The notes: generated by a model not told the origin, from the sequence alone. A DNA stretch of 64,000 bases from Viridibacterium sediminicola (GCF_039631295.1 NZ_JBDIVE010000001.1:248001-312000); one strand, 5' to 3'; shown: positions 8,443 through 17,567, numbered from the stretch's first letter. Translations and numbers: made by a program.

Positions 8443-9603
8443 ATGGCTTTCACTCTGAAGGCGACGGCTGCCGTCGTCGCAACGCTTTGCGCATCCACCG
8501 TTTTTGCCGGCACCGGCGGTTTCTCGACCGCCACGGGTGGCGGTAGCGCAGCATCGATCACCATCAGCAACTACGCCGACCTGGTCACCAAGCTGACGGC
8601 GATGCAAAAAGCCAAGTCGACGACACCGACAGTCATCATCTACACCGGCAACGAAGATTCGCTGATCAAGGCTGCCCAGGCCAATGTCTGCGGCCAGTAT
8701 GGCAAGGCGTCGCGCACCATCGACATCAAGCGCATCTCGAACCTCACCCTGCAAGGTGCCAACGGTTCCTCGGCGAACTTCGGCTTCAACATGGTCAGTT
8801 CCTCGAACATCATCATCCGCAACATGACCCTGGGCATGATGCCCGGCGGCCTGAGCTCGGATGGCATCACGGTCGACTCCTCGACCAATGTGTGGCTCGA
8901 CCACAACACCATCTTCACGCGTAACTACAAGTGTCCGAACGCACCGGGCGATGGCCACGACGGCACCTTCGACGGCGCGCTGGACGTCAAGAAGACCTCC
9001 GACAACGTCACCATCTCGTACAACTACATCCACGACCACCACAAGGTGATGCTGGACGGTTACACGACCAATGACGTCGCGCGCAATGTGACCTATCACC
9101 ACAACTACTTCGACAATGTTGGCGCCCGCCTGCCGCTGCAGCGCAATGGCTTCATCCACGCCTACAACAATCTGTACAGCCGCGTCGGTTACGAAGACAC
9201 CAATGCCAGCTCGACCAGCCCCGGCACCGCGCTGAGCGCAACCGATCCGGGCTCGGGCATCAATGTTCGTCAAGGCGGCAAAGCGCTGATCGAAAACAAC
9301 TGGTTTGAAAATGCAGCCAACCCGGTGACCTGCCGTTTCGACAGCAGCAACTGTGGTACCTGGGCGCTGCGCGGCAACAACATCACCAGCGCTGCGGACT
9401 TCAGCAAGTACAACATCGTCTGGTCTGACGGCGGTACAGGTTCGGTGGATGCCAAGACCTGGGCCTCGACGGCCACCATCTCTTCGCCGTCCTATATGTC
9501 TTCCTCGACCGCTCCGGTGACGGCGCAGTGCGTGAAGAACAAGCTGCCCAGCTACGCTGGCGCCGGCAAGGGCATGGCTGAACTGACCGCTGCCAAGTGC
9601 TGA
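8443..9603 (+). CDS. Secreted pectate lyase, PL1 family
   Basis: A 386-residue extracellular enzyme that cleaves polygalacturonate by beta-elimination. Residues 1-22 are a Sec signal peptide ending FAG. The right-handed parallel beta-helix PL1 signature is clear: NVWLDHNTIF (about residue 144), then the calcium-site region FDGALDVKK and TISYNYIHDHHKVML. The usual RxPRxR motif is replaced by ARLPLQRNGFIHAYNNLY. Four cysteines could form disulphides. The start follows AAAAGGAG. A strong terminator follows the stop. It is one of two PL1 genes here; the other is fused to a pectin esterase at 19164. Confidence 0.93.
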   Translation: MAFTLKATAAVVATLCASTVFAGTGGFSTATGGGSAASITISNYADLVTKLTAMQKAKSTTPTVIIYTGNEDSLIKAAQANVCGQYGKASRTIDIKRISNLTLQGANGSSANFGFNMVSSSNIIIRNMTLGMMPGGLSSDGITVDSSTNVWLDHNTIFTRNYKCPNAPGDGHDGTFDGALDVKKTSDNVTISYNYIHDHHKVMLDGYTTNDVARNVTYHHNYFDNVGARLPLQRNGFIHAYNNLYSRVGYEDTNASSTSPGTALSATDPGSGINVRQGGKALIENNWFENAANPVTCRFDSSNCGTWALRGNNITSAADFSKYNIVWSDGGTGSVDAKTWASTATISSPSYMSSSTAPVTAQCVKNKLPSYAGAGKGMAELTAAKC

Positions 9604-9649
9604 TTCCGGCACGCATTCGCGCCGGCTAGCCAGCGCGAAGCCCTGATGC

Positions 9650-9682
9650 AATCCCCGCTCTTCACGGAGCGGGGATTTTTTT
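9650..9682 (+). terminator. Rho-independent terminator of the pectate lyase gene
   Basis: The stem AATCCCCGCTC/GAGCGGGGATT with a short loop is followed by a run of seven T. It lies 47 bases past the stop. Confidence 0.85.
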
Positions 9683-9727
9683 CGTCCCTTGTTTGGGCCT
9701 CATAGTAATTGCCAATACGAAGCATGT

Positions 9728-9743
9728 GGCCAATCAATTGGCC
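9728..9743. promoter_or_regulatory. Perfect 16-bp palindrome upstream of ahpC
   Basis: GGCCAAT-CA-ATTGGCC is a perfect inverted repeat 65 bases before the ahpC start, in the expected promoter zone. It does not match the ATAG-N7-CTAT OxyR pattern. It could be an operator for an unidentified dimeric regulator or simply a chance palindrome. Confidence 0.4.
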
Positions 9744-9807
9744 CTATCAGGCAGAAGCCCGTACGATTCACTCACTCCCTCAACCACACCTCTCCAGGAG
9801 ACGTGAA

Positions 9808-10371
9808 ATGTCCATCATCAACACCCAAGTCCAGCCCTTCAAGACCCAAGCCTTCCACAACGGCAAGTTCATCGAAGTGACCGAGGAAAGCCTGAAGGGC
9901 AAGTGGTCGGTGCTGATCTTCATGCCGGCTGCCTTCACCTTCAACTGCCCGACCGAAGTGGAAGACGCTGCCGACAACTACGCCGAATTCCAGAAGCTGG
10001 GCACCGAGGTGTACATCGTCACCACCGACACCCACTTCTCGCACAAGGTCTGGCACGAAACCTCGCCGGCCGTGGGCAAGGCTCAGTTCCCGCTGGTGGG
10101 CGATCCGACCCACACCCTGACCAACGCGTTCGGCGTGCATATCCCCGAAGCTGGCCTGGCCCTGCGCGGCACCTTCGTGATCAATCCGGAAGGCGTGATC
10201 AAGACGGCTGAAGTGCACGACAACGCCATCGCCCGCGACGTCAAGGAAACCCTGCGCAAGCTCAAGGCTGCCCAGTACGTGGCCGCTCACCCGGGTGAAG
10301 TCTGCCCGGCCAAGTGGAACGATGGCGCCAAGACCATTGCTCCGTCGCTGGACCTGGTCGGCAAGATCTAA
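9808..10371 (+). CDS. ahpC: Alkyl hydroperoxide reductase, peroxiredoxin subunit
   Basis: A 187-residue typical 2-Cys peroxiredoxin, the same length as E. coli AhpC. It reduces hydrogen peroxide, organic peroxides and peroxynitrite in the cytosol. The peroxidatic Cys lies in TFNCPTEVED (about residue 47) and the resolving Cys in GEVCPAKWN (about 166). The start is the ATG at 9808 after CAGGAG. The reductase partner ahpF follows after 234 bases that hold hairpins. A perfect palindrome upstream is a candidate operator. Confidence 0.97.
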   Translation: MSIINTQVQPFKTQAFHNGKFIEVTEESLKGKWSVLIFMPAAFTFNCPTEVEDAADNYAEFQKLGTEVYIVTTDTHFSHKVWHETSPAVGKAQFPLVGDPTHTLTNAFGVHIPEAGLALRGTFVINPEGVIKTAEVHDNAIARDVKETLRKLKAAQYVAAHPGEVCPAKWNDGAKTIAPSLDLVGKI

Positions 10372-10404
10372 GTCCGCGCCATAAACCTACTGCGCGGGCG
10401 GATC

Positions 10405-10530
10405 TCGAAACTCCGGTGCTCAACGTACTCGCGTACGTATCCGCTCCTCGTTTCGACCTCCACCCGCTCGCTACGGTTTCTGGCACAGCCTGCCCCCGAA
10501 GAATCAGAGTGTGAATTCGAAACTTCGGGG
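10405..10530. repeat. Two hairpin-forming inverted repeats between ahpC and ahpF
   Basis: The 234-base spacer contains ACGTAC-TCGC-GTACGT (10423-10438), nested inside outer arms TCGAAAC/GTTTCGA (10405-10411 and 10450-10456). A second pair, CCCCGAAG/CTTCGGGG, lies at 10494-10501 and 10523-10530. Neither has a T run, so they are not classical terminators. They could stabilise the ahpC mRNA or dampen read-through into ahpF, or belong to a dispersed intergenic repeat family. No gene is seen in this spacer. Confidence 0.55.
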
Positions 10531-10605
10531 TCTCGCTGAAAGCACCCGACTACGGATGTTTTCAACGTGACCTCATCACGATTGGTAGAACAGAAAGGAA
10601 GCACC

Positions 10606-12195
10606 ATGCTGGACGAAGGACTCAAGCAACAACTCGCAGGCTATCTTCAACGCGTGACGCAACCCTTCGAGATCGTCGCCTCGCTGGACGATTCGGCGGC
10701 TGCGCGCGAAATGCACGAACTGCTGACCGAGATTGCCGCCATGAGCGACAAGATCGCGCTGCGCAGCGATGGCCAGGATGCGCGTCGTCCTTCCTTCTCC
10801 CTGCAGCGCGTCGGCAGCACCAGCAGCTTGCGCTTTGCGGCGATCCCGCTCGGCCACGAATTCACCTCGCTGGTGCTGGCCCTGTTGTGGACCGGCGGCC
10901 ATCCGCCCAAGGTCGAGCAATCGGTGATCGAGCAGATCCAGGCCCTCGACGGCGATTTCAATTTCGAAGTCTACATGTCGCTGACCTGCCACAACTGTCC
11001 CGACGTGGTGCAGGCGCTGAGCCTGATGGCGATCTTCAACCCGAAGATCAAGACCACGGTCATCGACGGCGGCCTCTATCAGGACGAAGTGAAGGCGCGC
11101 GACATCATGGCGGTGCCCAGCGTCTATCTGAACGGTACGCACTACAACTCCGGCCGCATCACGGTCGAAGAACTGGTGGCCAAGCTCGATACCGGCGCAG
11201 CTGCACGTGACGCCGCCCAGCTCACAGCGCGCGAAGCTTATGACGTGCTGATTGTCGGCGGCGGCCCGGCCGGCGCAGCCGCAGCGGTGTATGCCGCCCG
11301 CAAGGGCATCCGCACCGGCGTTGCCGCCGAGCGCTTTGGCGGTCAGGTGAATGACACCCTGGCGATCGAGAACTTCGTCTCGGTGATGGAAACCGAGGGG
11401 CCGAAGTTCGCTGCAGCACTGGAGTCCCACGTCCGCGCTTACGACGTCGATATCATGAACCTGCAGCGCGCCAAAAAGCTGGTGCCGGCCAGCGAACCGG
11501 GCGGCCTGGTCAGCATCGAGCTGGAAAACGGTGGCGTGCTCAAGAGCCGCAGCGTGATCCTCTCCACCGGCGCACGCTGGAGAAACGTCAACGTGCCCGG
11601 CGAGCAGGAATACAAGAACAAGGGCGTTGCCTACTGCCCGCACTGTGACGGCCCGCTGTTCAAGGGCAAGCGCGTGGCGGTGATTGGCGGCGGCAACTCC
11701 GGCGTCGAAGCAGCCATCGACCTGGCCGGCATCGTCAAGCATGTGTCCCTGCTCGAATTCGGTGAGCAGCTGCGTGCCGACGCCGTGCTGGTTGCCAAGC
11801 TCAAGAGCCTGCCCAATGTGACGATCTACACCATGGCGCAGACTACCGAGCTGACCGGCGACGGCAACAAGCTCAATGGCATCCGCTTTACCGACCGCAC
11901 GACGAACGAGTCGAAGCATGTCGAGCTGGAAGGCGTGTTCGTGCAGATCGGCCTGGTGCCCAACACCGAGTGGATCAAGGGCACGGTCGAGCTCTCCAAG
12001 CACGGCGAGATCGTCGTCGATGCCAAGGGCCAGACCAACCTGCCCGGCGTGTTCGCCGCCGGTGACGTGACGACCGTGCCGTACAAGCAGATCATCATCG
12101 CCACCGGTGAAGGCGCCAAGGCAGCGCTGTCCGCCTTCGACTACCTGATTCGTACCCCCGCCCCCGCAGCAGAGAGAAGCGCCGCGACAGCCTGA
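10606..12195 (+). CDS. ahpF: Alkyl hydroperoxide reductase, flavoprotein subunit
   Basis: A 529-residue NADH-dependent flavoprotein that recharges AhpC. The N-terminal tandem thioredoxin-like domain (about 1-200) carries the redox pair in LTCHNCPDVV. The C-terminal thioredoxin-reductase-like part has the FAD motif IVGGGPAGAAAAVYAARKG, the disulphide centre AYCPHCDGPLFKG, the NAD-binding motif AVIGGGNSGVEAAIDLAG and the FAD-closing AAGDVTTVPYKQ. The start is the ATG at 10606 after GAAAGGAAG. It is paired with ahpC and ends in a terminator. All redox cysteines are intact. Confidence 0.97.
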   Translation: MLDEGLKQQLAGYLQRVTQPFEIVASLDDSAAAREMHELLTEIAAMSDKIALRSDGQDARRPSFSLQRVGSTSSLRFAAIPLGHEFTSLVLALLWTGGHPPKVEQSVIEQIQALDGDFNFEVYMSLTCHNCPDVVQALSLMAIFNPKIKTTVIDGGLYQDEVKARDIMAVPSVYLNGTHYNSGRITVEELVAKLDTGAAARDAAQLTAREAYDVLIVGGGPAGAAAAVYAARKGIRTGVAAERFGGQVNDTLAIENFVSVMETEGPKFAAALESHVRAYDVDIMNLQRAKKLVPASEPGGLVSIELENGGVLKSRSVILSTGARWRNVNVPGEQEYKNKGVAYCPHCDGPLFKGKRVAVIGGGNSGVEAAIDLAGIVKHVSLLEFGEQLRADAVLVAKLKSLPNVTIYTMAQTTELTGDGNKLNGIRFTDRTTNESKHVELEGVFVQIGLVPNTEWIKGTVELSKHGEIVVDAKGQTNLPGVFAAGDVTTVPYKQIIIATGEGAKAALSAFDYLIRTPAPAAERSAATA

Positions 12196-12218
12196 TCGTC
12201 GCAGGCCACACAAAACGC

Positions 12219-12240
12219 AAGGCCGGGTTCGCCCGGCCTT
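12219..12240 (+). terminator. Rho-independent terminator of ahpF
   Basis: The stem AAGGCCGGG/CCCGGCCTT with a TTCG-type loop lies 23 bases past the ahpF stop. The following T run is weak (GTTA). Confidence 0.65.
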
Positions 12241-12380
12241 GTTACATCCAGCGCCCGCAAAACAAGCAGGGATGCCGCCCCAGCAAACGTGCCGATTCTT
12301 GCTAACGGCCCGTTCGATGCTGCTGCTAGATTTCACACCGCTCTTGCATTCCTTTTCGAATAACAGAACAGGTGATCTGA

Positions 12381-13664
12381 ATGTCGCGCAGAAACTTCAT
12401 CCGCATGCTGGGCATCGGCGGTGCCGCCAGCCTGGCCCCGCTCGCCCCCGCACTCGCTGCTAGCAGCAAGACCGCCAAGCCGACTACGGCGATTGTCGAC
12501 GCAGGCCGCTGGCAGGCCGACATCCTGCAGCGGATCGAGGGCATCATCCGCGGTGCCGGCAACACCAGCCGCAGCTATTCCGCGCAGCGCAAGCCCTACG
12601 TGGTGTTCGACTGGGACAACACCTCGATCATGAACGATACCGAAGAGGCCTTGTTCATGTACCAGATCAACAATCTGGCCTTTGCCATGCCGCCGGCCGA
12701 TTTCGCTGCCGCCATCACGCGCGGTGTGCCGGCCGGCAACTTCCTGCCCGCCTACAACAATGCGGCAGGCCAGAGCGTCTCGCTGGCGGCTATCAGCGAA
12801 GACTTGCTCGCCGATTACACCTGGCTGTGGCAGAACTATCGCGGCATGCAGGGCAAGCTGGCGCTGGAAGAAGTCCAGAGCAACGAGGTGTTCATCGACT
12901 TTCGCGCCAAGCTCTACTACCTGTATGAAGCGATCAATGACAGCTACGGCCCGGATGTCGGCTATCCCTGGGTGATCTATCTGTTCAGCGGTTTGAGTGT
13001 CAGCCAGGTTTCGCGCCTGGCGGAAGATTCGAATGACAATGGTCTGGGCGACGCACTGCGCAAGGTGAAATACAGCAGTCCGGCAAGCCGCCCGGGCAAA
13101 GCTGGCGTGGTGTCGGTATCGCACAGCCACGGTCTGCGCCTGACGCCGGAGATCGCGCAACTGATGCACGCCCTGCGCGCGCACGGCATCGATGTCTATG
13201 TCAGCACGGCCTCGCTGGAAGACGTGGTGCGCGTATTCGCCAGCCATCCGAAATATGGCTATGCGCTGCCGCCAGAGAATGTCATCGGCCTGCGTCTGGA
13301 GATGGACGGCCAGACCTATCGCGCCGAGTACCGCAAGGACTGGCCGCTCAACTGGGGGCCGGGCAAGACTGTGGTGATCCGCCGCGAACTGGCCAGCAAG
13401 AAGGGCTATGGACCGCTGATGGTGTTTGGCGACAGCGATGGCGACTACGACATGCTGCGCGATTTCCCGGACACGGCGCTGGGGCTGATCGTCAATCGCC
13501 TCAAGAAGGGCAAGATCGGCAGCCTCTGCAAGCTGGCGACCGAGCAAGCCACGCGCAGCGACGCACGCTTCATGCTGCAAGGACGGGACGAACGCACCGG
13601 CCAGTGGCTGCCGGAATCCGGCGTACGCAAGATCGGCAGCAGCGAAACCAAGCTGCTCGCCTGA
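12381..13664 (+). CDS. Tat-exported HAD-superfamily phosphatase (PchP-like)
   Basis: A 427-residue phosphatase. The N-terminus MSRRNFIRMLGIGGAA is a twin-arginine export signal, so it is periplasmic or secreted. HAD motif I is VFDWDNTSIMND (about residue 75), with a late motif VFGDSDGDYDML (about 350) supplying the Mg-binding acids. The overall plan resembles Pseudomonas phosphorylcholine phosphatase, which releases phosphate from phosphocholine; that substrate is an inference from resemblance. The start follows AGGTGAT. It stands alone, with a convergent cyo operon downstream. Confidence 0.8.
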   Translation: MSRRNFIRMLGIGGAASLAPLAPALAASSKTAKPTTAIVDAGRWQADILQRIEGIIRGAGNTSRSYSAQRKPYVVFDWDNTSIMNDTEEALFMYQINNLAFAMPPADFAAAITRGVPAGNFLPAYNNAAGQSVSLAAISEDLLADYTWLWQNYRGMQGKLALEEVQSNEVFIDFRAKLYYLYEAINDSYGPDVGYPWVIYLFSGLSVSQVSRLAEDSNDNGLGDALRKVKYSSPASRPGKAGVVSVSHSHGLRLTPEIAQLMHALRAHGIDVYVSTASLEDVVRVFASHPKYGYALPPENVIGLRLEMDGQTYRAEYRKDWPLNWGPGKTVVIRRELASKKGYGPLMVFGDSDGDYDMLRDFPDTALGLIVNRLKKGKIGSLCKLATEQATRSDARFMLQGRDERTGQWLPESGVRKIGSSETKLLA

Positions 13665-13711
13665 ACCTGGGAGTGGCCGCGCCCGGCGCGGCCGATACGA
13701 TGCACGCTTTA

Positions 13712-13734
13712 ACTGGCCGCCTTGCGCGGCCAGT
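13712..13734. terminator. Hairpin between the phosphatase gene and cyoE, possible shared terminator
   Basis: A perfect 9-bp stem ACTGGCCGC/GCGGCCAGT with a 5-base loop lies between two convergent genes. On the minus strand it comes 5 bases after the cyoE stop and is followed by TTAAA. The T run is weak, so termination strength is uncertain. Confidence 0.5.
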
Positions 13735-13739
13735 GTGCT

Positions 13740-14633
13740 TCACAGCACAGCGAGCACCGGTGCGTGACTGTCCAGCGCCATCATCACGCTCAGCGCGGTG
13801 ATGGTGACAATCGAAAACACGAAGACCTGACGCGCCCAGACGATGTCATTGGTCGCCGCCTTGTAGCCACCCAGAGCCATCTTCAGCCACCACACACTGG
13901 TTGCGCAGGCCACCGCAAGGTAGCCGTAGCCGGTGTAACCGCCCACCACCAGCAGCATCGTCGCCATCGCAAACGCCAGGATGTAGAGCACGATCTGCCG
14001 CTTGGCCGCCGACACGCCGCGCACCACCGGCAACACCGGAATATTGGCGCGCTCGTAATCCTCGAACCGGAAGATGGCGATGGCGTAGGAGTGCGGCATC
14101 TGCCACAGACAGAACATCAGCAGCAGGATCGCTGCGCCGCTGTCGAAGCGGCCACTGGCCGCCACGTAGCCCGCCACCGGCGGCACCGCACCGGAGAGAC
14201 TGCCCACCAGGGTACCGTACACCGAATTGCGCTTCATGTAGAGGCTGTACACCCCGACATAGATGATGAAACCGAACAGCACGCAGGCCGTCGTCAGCAG
14301 ATTGGTGAAGGCGAGCAGGCAGGCAAAGCCGAGCAGGCCGAGCACCACGCCATGTGCCATCGCCGCCCGCACCGACATCGCGCCGGTGACGAGCACACGC
14401 TTGCGTGTGCGCGACATGCGCGAATCGATGTCACGGTCGATGCAGTTGTTGATGGCGCAGCCGGAAGCCACCACCAGGGACAGACCGAGCATGGTCGCGC
14501 ACAGCAGCGCCCAGTCCGGCTTGCCCTGGCTGGCCAGCAGAAAGCCCCCCACCGTCGCGATGAGGTTGCCGAAGATGATGCCCGGCTTGGTGACGAGCAA
14601 ATAACGCTTGAGCTTCAAGTCGGCTCCGCTCAA
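13740..14633 (-). CDS. cyoE: Protohaem IX farnesyltransferase
   Basis: A 297-residue integral membrane prenyltransferase that makes haem O for the bo-type oxidase. The polyprenyl-diphosphate binding motif NNCIDRDIDSRMSRTRKR (about residue 62) is present and about eight membrane segments are apparent. Translation appears to start at a TTG that overlaps the cyoD stop (TTGA), implying translational coupling. It is the last gene of cyoABCDE. Length matches the family. Confidence 0.95.
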   Translation of the reverse strand: MSGADLKLKRYLLVTKPGIIFGNLIATVGGFLLASQGKPDWALLCATMLGLSLVVASGCAINNCIDRDIDSRMSRTRKRVLVTGAMSVRAAMAHGVVLGLLGFACLLAFTNLLTTACVLFGFIIYVGVYSLYMKRNSVYGTLVGSLSGAVPPVAGYVAASGRFDSGAAILLLMFCLWQMPHSYAIAIFRFEDYERANIPVLPVVRGVSAAKRQIVLYILAFAMATMLLVVGGYTGYGYLAVACATSVWWLKMALGGYKAATNDIVWARQVFVFSIVTITALSVMMALDSHAPVLAVL

Positions 14634-14953
14634 CGCATCATCAACGCGTCAGCGGTGGTGATGATCCAGATCGACAGGCCGATCAGCAGCACGATGACCA
14701 GCGCCGTGAACAGGAAGGAGAACACATTGAGCTTGCCCTCCTCGGTGAAGTTCAGGTGCAGGAAGTACTTCAGGTGCACCACGATCTGCACGATCGCCAG
14801 GGTAAAGATGCCAATCAACGTGAACTGCTTGCTGAAGCTGCCGCTCATCACCAGCCAGAAAGGAATCGCGGTGAGGATCACCGACAGCACGAAACCAATC
14901 ACGTAACTCTTGACGCTGCCGTGATCGGCGGCGTGTTCATGTGCCTGACTCAT
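14630..14953 (-). CDS. cyoD: Cytochrome bo quinol oxidase subunit IV
   Basis: A 107-residue small membrane subunit of the bo-type oxidase, with three predicted helices and a His-rich N-terminus (SQAHEHAADHG). The family role is assembly and stability of the CuB site. The ATG at 14951-14953 shares one base with the cyoC stop (TGATG), and its own stop overlaps the cyoE start, so the three genes are tightly coupled. Upstream in-frame codons are rejected because they lie inside cyoC. Confidence 0.95.
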   Translation of the reverse strand: MSQAHEHAADHGSVKSYVIGFVLSVILTAIPFWLVMSGSFSKQFTLIGIFTLAIVQIVVHLKYFLHLNFTEEGKLNVFSFLFTALVIVLLIGLSIWIITTADALMMR

Positions 14954-15564
14954 CACATGACTCCTTTCAGATACACAACCGTAAAGACGCAGATCCAGAC
15001 GATGTCGAGGAAGTGCCAGAACAGCGACAGGCAGTTGAGGCGCACCATCGTGCGCGAGCCCAGGCCGCTGCGGAAGACTTCGAGCATCATGATCGCCATC
15101 CACACCAGACCCGCCGTCACGTGCAAGCCGTGCAGACCGACCAGGCCGAAGAAGGCCGACAGGAAAGCGCTGGTTTGCGGACCGTAACCCTCTTCAATCA
15201 GGTGGTGGAATTCATTCACCTCCATCACGATGAAGGCCGCGCCGAACAGGAAGGTCACCGCCAGCCAGCCCAGCACCGCCGACTTGTTGCCCTTGTTGCC
15301 GGCGATCAAGGCGAAGCCGTAAGTGATGGACGACAGCAGCAGTGCCGCAGTTTCCACCGCCACATAGGGCAGCTCGAAGATCTCGTGGCCGGCCGGGCCG
15401 GTGGCGATGTTGCGATACAGCACCGCATAGCCCGCGAACGCAGTCGCGAACAGGATGCAGTCGGTCATCAGATAGAGCCAGAAGCCCAGGATGGTCTGCT
15501 TGTCGGCGTCATGATGAGCATGCTCATCATAGGCGCCGTGTGCGTGTTCAACAGTAGTACTCAT
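14953..15564 (-). CDS. cyoC: Cytochrome bo quinol oxidase subunit III
   Basis: A 203-residue subunit III with five predicted membrane helices. The N-terminal HAHGAYDEHAHHDAD is His-rich. The core TILGFWLYLMTDCILFATAF and the GLHGLHVTAGLVWM region are typical of CyoC. It sits between cyoB (14 bases upstream) and cyoD (1-base overlap). Subunit III supports the stability of the proton-pumping core. Confidence 0.96.
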   Translation of the reverse strand: MSTTVEHAHGAYDEHAHHDADKQTILGFWLYLMTDCILFATAFAGYAVLYRNIATGPAGHEIFELPYVAVETAALLLSSITYGFALIAGNKGNKSAVLGWLAVTFLFGAAFIVMEVNEFHHLIEEGYGPQTSAFLSAFFGLVGLHGLHVTAGLVWMAIMMLEVFRSGLGSRTMVRLNCLSLFWHFLDIVWICVFTVVYLKGVM

Positions 15565-15578
15565 TTGGCGTGCATTCC

Positions 15579-17564
15579 TCAGGCGGCAACCGCACGTGCG
15601 CGCTGCTCGGCGGCGGCACGTTCAGTCGCTTCGATTTCGGCGGGCTGGATGTAGAAGTCGCGGTCATTGTCGTAAGCACGCGCGAGCATGCTGCCGATGA
15701 TGCCGACCAGACCCAGGATGGCCATCCACCAGATGTGCCAGATCAGCGCAAAACCGAGAATCCCGGTAAAGCCACCGATGTACAGACCCGCTGCCGTGTT
15801 CTTGGGCATGTGGATCGGCTCGTACTTGGCCGGCGCTGCGTAGGCGACACCCTTTTCCTTCATGTCGGTGAAGGCGTCGATGTCATGCACCTGCGGCAGC
15901 ACGGCGAAGTTGTACGAAGGCGGCGGCGAGGAGGTCGACCATTCCAGCGTATGACCATTCCAGGGGTCGCCACTCAGATCGGCGTTCTTCTTGCGCTCGA
16001 TCAGGCTCACCGCCAGTTGCAGCAGCTGGCAGGCGATACCGCAGGCGATCAGCAGTGCGCCGAACAGTGCGATGTAGAGCCAGATATCCCAGGCCGGATT
16101 GTTGGTGTGGTTCAGGCGGCGCGTCATGCCCAGGAAGCCCAGCACGTAAAGCGGCATGAAGGCGAAGAAGAAGCCGACCTGCCAGAACCAGAACGCCGCC
16201 TTGCCCAGCTTCGGGTTGAGCTTGAAGCCGAAGACTTTCGGGAACCAGAAGGCAAAGCCCGCCAGGTAGCCGAACACCGCACCACCGATGATGGTGTTGT
16301 GGAAGTGGGCGATCAGGAACAGGCTGTTGTGCAGCACGAAGTCAGCGCCCGGCACGGCCATCAGCACGCCGGTCATGCCACCGATCGAGAAGGTGACCAT
16401 GAAACCCAGCGTCCACAAAATCGGCGGTTCGAAACGCAGGCGACCGCGATAGATGGTGAACAGCCAGTTGAAGAGCTTCACCCCGGTTGGTACCGAGATC
16501 ACCATGGTCGCGATGCCGAAGAAGGCGTTGACGTTGGCGCCGGAACCCATGGTGAAGAAGTGGTGCAGCCAGACCATGAAGCCCAGCACCGAGATCACGC
16601 CGCTGGCGACGATCATCGAGGTATGGCCGAACAGGCGCTTGCCGGTGAAGGTCGAGACGACTTCCGAGAAGATGCCGAAGGCTGGCAGCACAAGGATGTA
16701 CACCTCAGGGTGACCCCAGGCCCAGAACAGGTTGAGGTACATCATGGCGTTACCGCCGGCTTCCGCAGTGAAGAAGTGGAAGTCCATGTAGCGGTCCAGG
16801 CTCAGCATGGCCAGTGCGCCAGTGAGAATCGGGAACGAGGCGACAATCAGCACATTGGCCCAGGTACAGGTCCAGGTGAAGATCGGCATCTGCATCAGCT
16901 TCATGCCCGGTGCGCGCATCTTGAGCACCGTGACGAGGAAGTTCACCGCCGTTAATGTGGTCCCTATCCCGGATATCTGCAGCGCCCAGGTGTAGTAATC
17001 GACCCCCACGTCAGGGCTGAACTGCAGGCCGGCCAGCGGCGGGTAAGCGACCCAGCCGGTGCGTGCGAAGTTACCGACACCCAGCGACAGATTCACCAGC
17101 GCCGCCGCCGCTACCAGCAGGTAGAAGGACAGCGAATTGAGGAATGGGAAGGCCACATCGCGGGCGCCGATCTGCAGCGGCACGACGATGTTCATCAGCC
17201 CGGTCATGAACGGCATGGCCATGAAGATGATCATGATCACACCGTGCGCGGTGAAGATCTGGTCGTAGTGCGAGGGCGGGAAGACGCCAGCCCCGCCATC
17301 AGTGGCCATGGCCAGCTGGGCACGCATCATCAGTGCATCGGCAAAGCCGCGCAGCAACATGACCAGGGCGACGATGATGTACATCACGCCGATCTTCTTG
17401 TGGTCGACCGTGGTCAGCCATTCACGCCACAGGTAGCCCCATTTGCCGAACTTGGTGATCAGCGCGATGATGACCAGGCCCACCAGGCCAGCGCCACCCA
17501 GAGCGCCCATCACGATGGGTTCGTGGAAGGGAATGGCGTCGAGAGTCAGTTTTCCTAACAACAT
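15579..17564 (-). CDS. cyoB: Cytochrome bo quinol oxidase subunit I
   Basis: A 661-residue catalytic subunit of a haem-copper oxidase, close to E. coli CyoB (663). It oxidises quinol, reduces oxygen to water and pumps protons. The CuB/haem region is intact: WGHPEVYILVLP holds the His-Tyr cross-link pair, WLHHFFTMG the two CuB histidines, and LIAHFHNTIIGG the haem ligands. About 15 membrane helices are expected. It lies 3 bases downstream of cyoA and 14 upstream of cyoC. Confidence 0.97.
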   Translation of the reverse strand: MLLGKLTLDAIPFHEPIVMGALGGAGLVGLVIIALITKFGKWGYLWREWLTTVDHKKIGVMYIIVALVMLLRGFADALMMRAQLAMATDGGAGVFPPSHYDQIFTAHGVIMIIFMAMPFMTGLMNIVVPLQIGARDVAFPFLNSLSFYLLVAAAALVNLSLGVGNFARTGWVAYPPLAGLQFSPDVGVDYYTWALQISGIGTTLTAVNFLVTVLKMRAPGMKLMQMPIFTWTCTWANVLIVASFPILTGALAMLSLDRYMDFHFFTAEAGGNAMMYLNLFWAWGHPEVYILVLPAFGIFSEVVSTFTGKRLFGHTSMIVASGVISVLGFMVWLHHFFTMGSGANVNAFFGIATMVISVPTGVKLFNWLFTIYRGRLRFEPPILWTLGFMVTFSIGGMTGVLMAVPGADFVLHNSLFLIAHFHNTIIGGAVFGYLAGFAFWFPKVFGFKLNPKLGKAAFWFWQVGFFFAFMPLYVLGFLGMTRRLNHTNNPAWDIWLYIALFGALLIACGIACQLLQLAVSLIERKKNADLSGDPWNGHTLEWSTSSPPPSYNFAVLPQVHDIDAFTDMKEKGVAYAAPAKYEPIHMPKNTAAGLYIGGFTGILGFALIWHIWWMAILGLVGIIGSMLARAYDNDRDFYIQPAEIEATERAAAEQRARAVAA

Positions 17565-17567
17565 CTA

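Noticed and set aside
8197..9651. A 484-codon minus-strand frame opposite the pectate lyase
   Set aside because: Val/Gly/Arg-rich shadow of the beta-helix gene, with no recognisable motif.
9690..9807. An OxyR site upstream of ahpC
   Set aside because: An ATAG occurs near 9702, but the spaced CTAT partner does not follow the ATAG-N7-CTAT rule.
10576..12336. A 586-codon minus-strand frame opposite ahpF
   Set aside because: AhpF has every redox motif intact on the plus strand; the opposite frame has none.
15570..16955. A 461-codon plus-strand frame opposite cyoB
   Set aside because: Charged, His-rich shadow; cyoB carries all haem-copper ligands.
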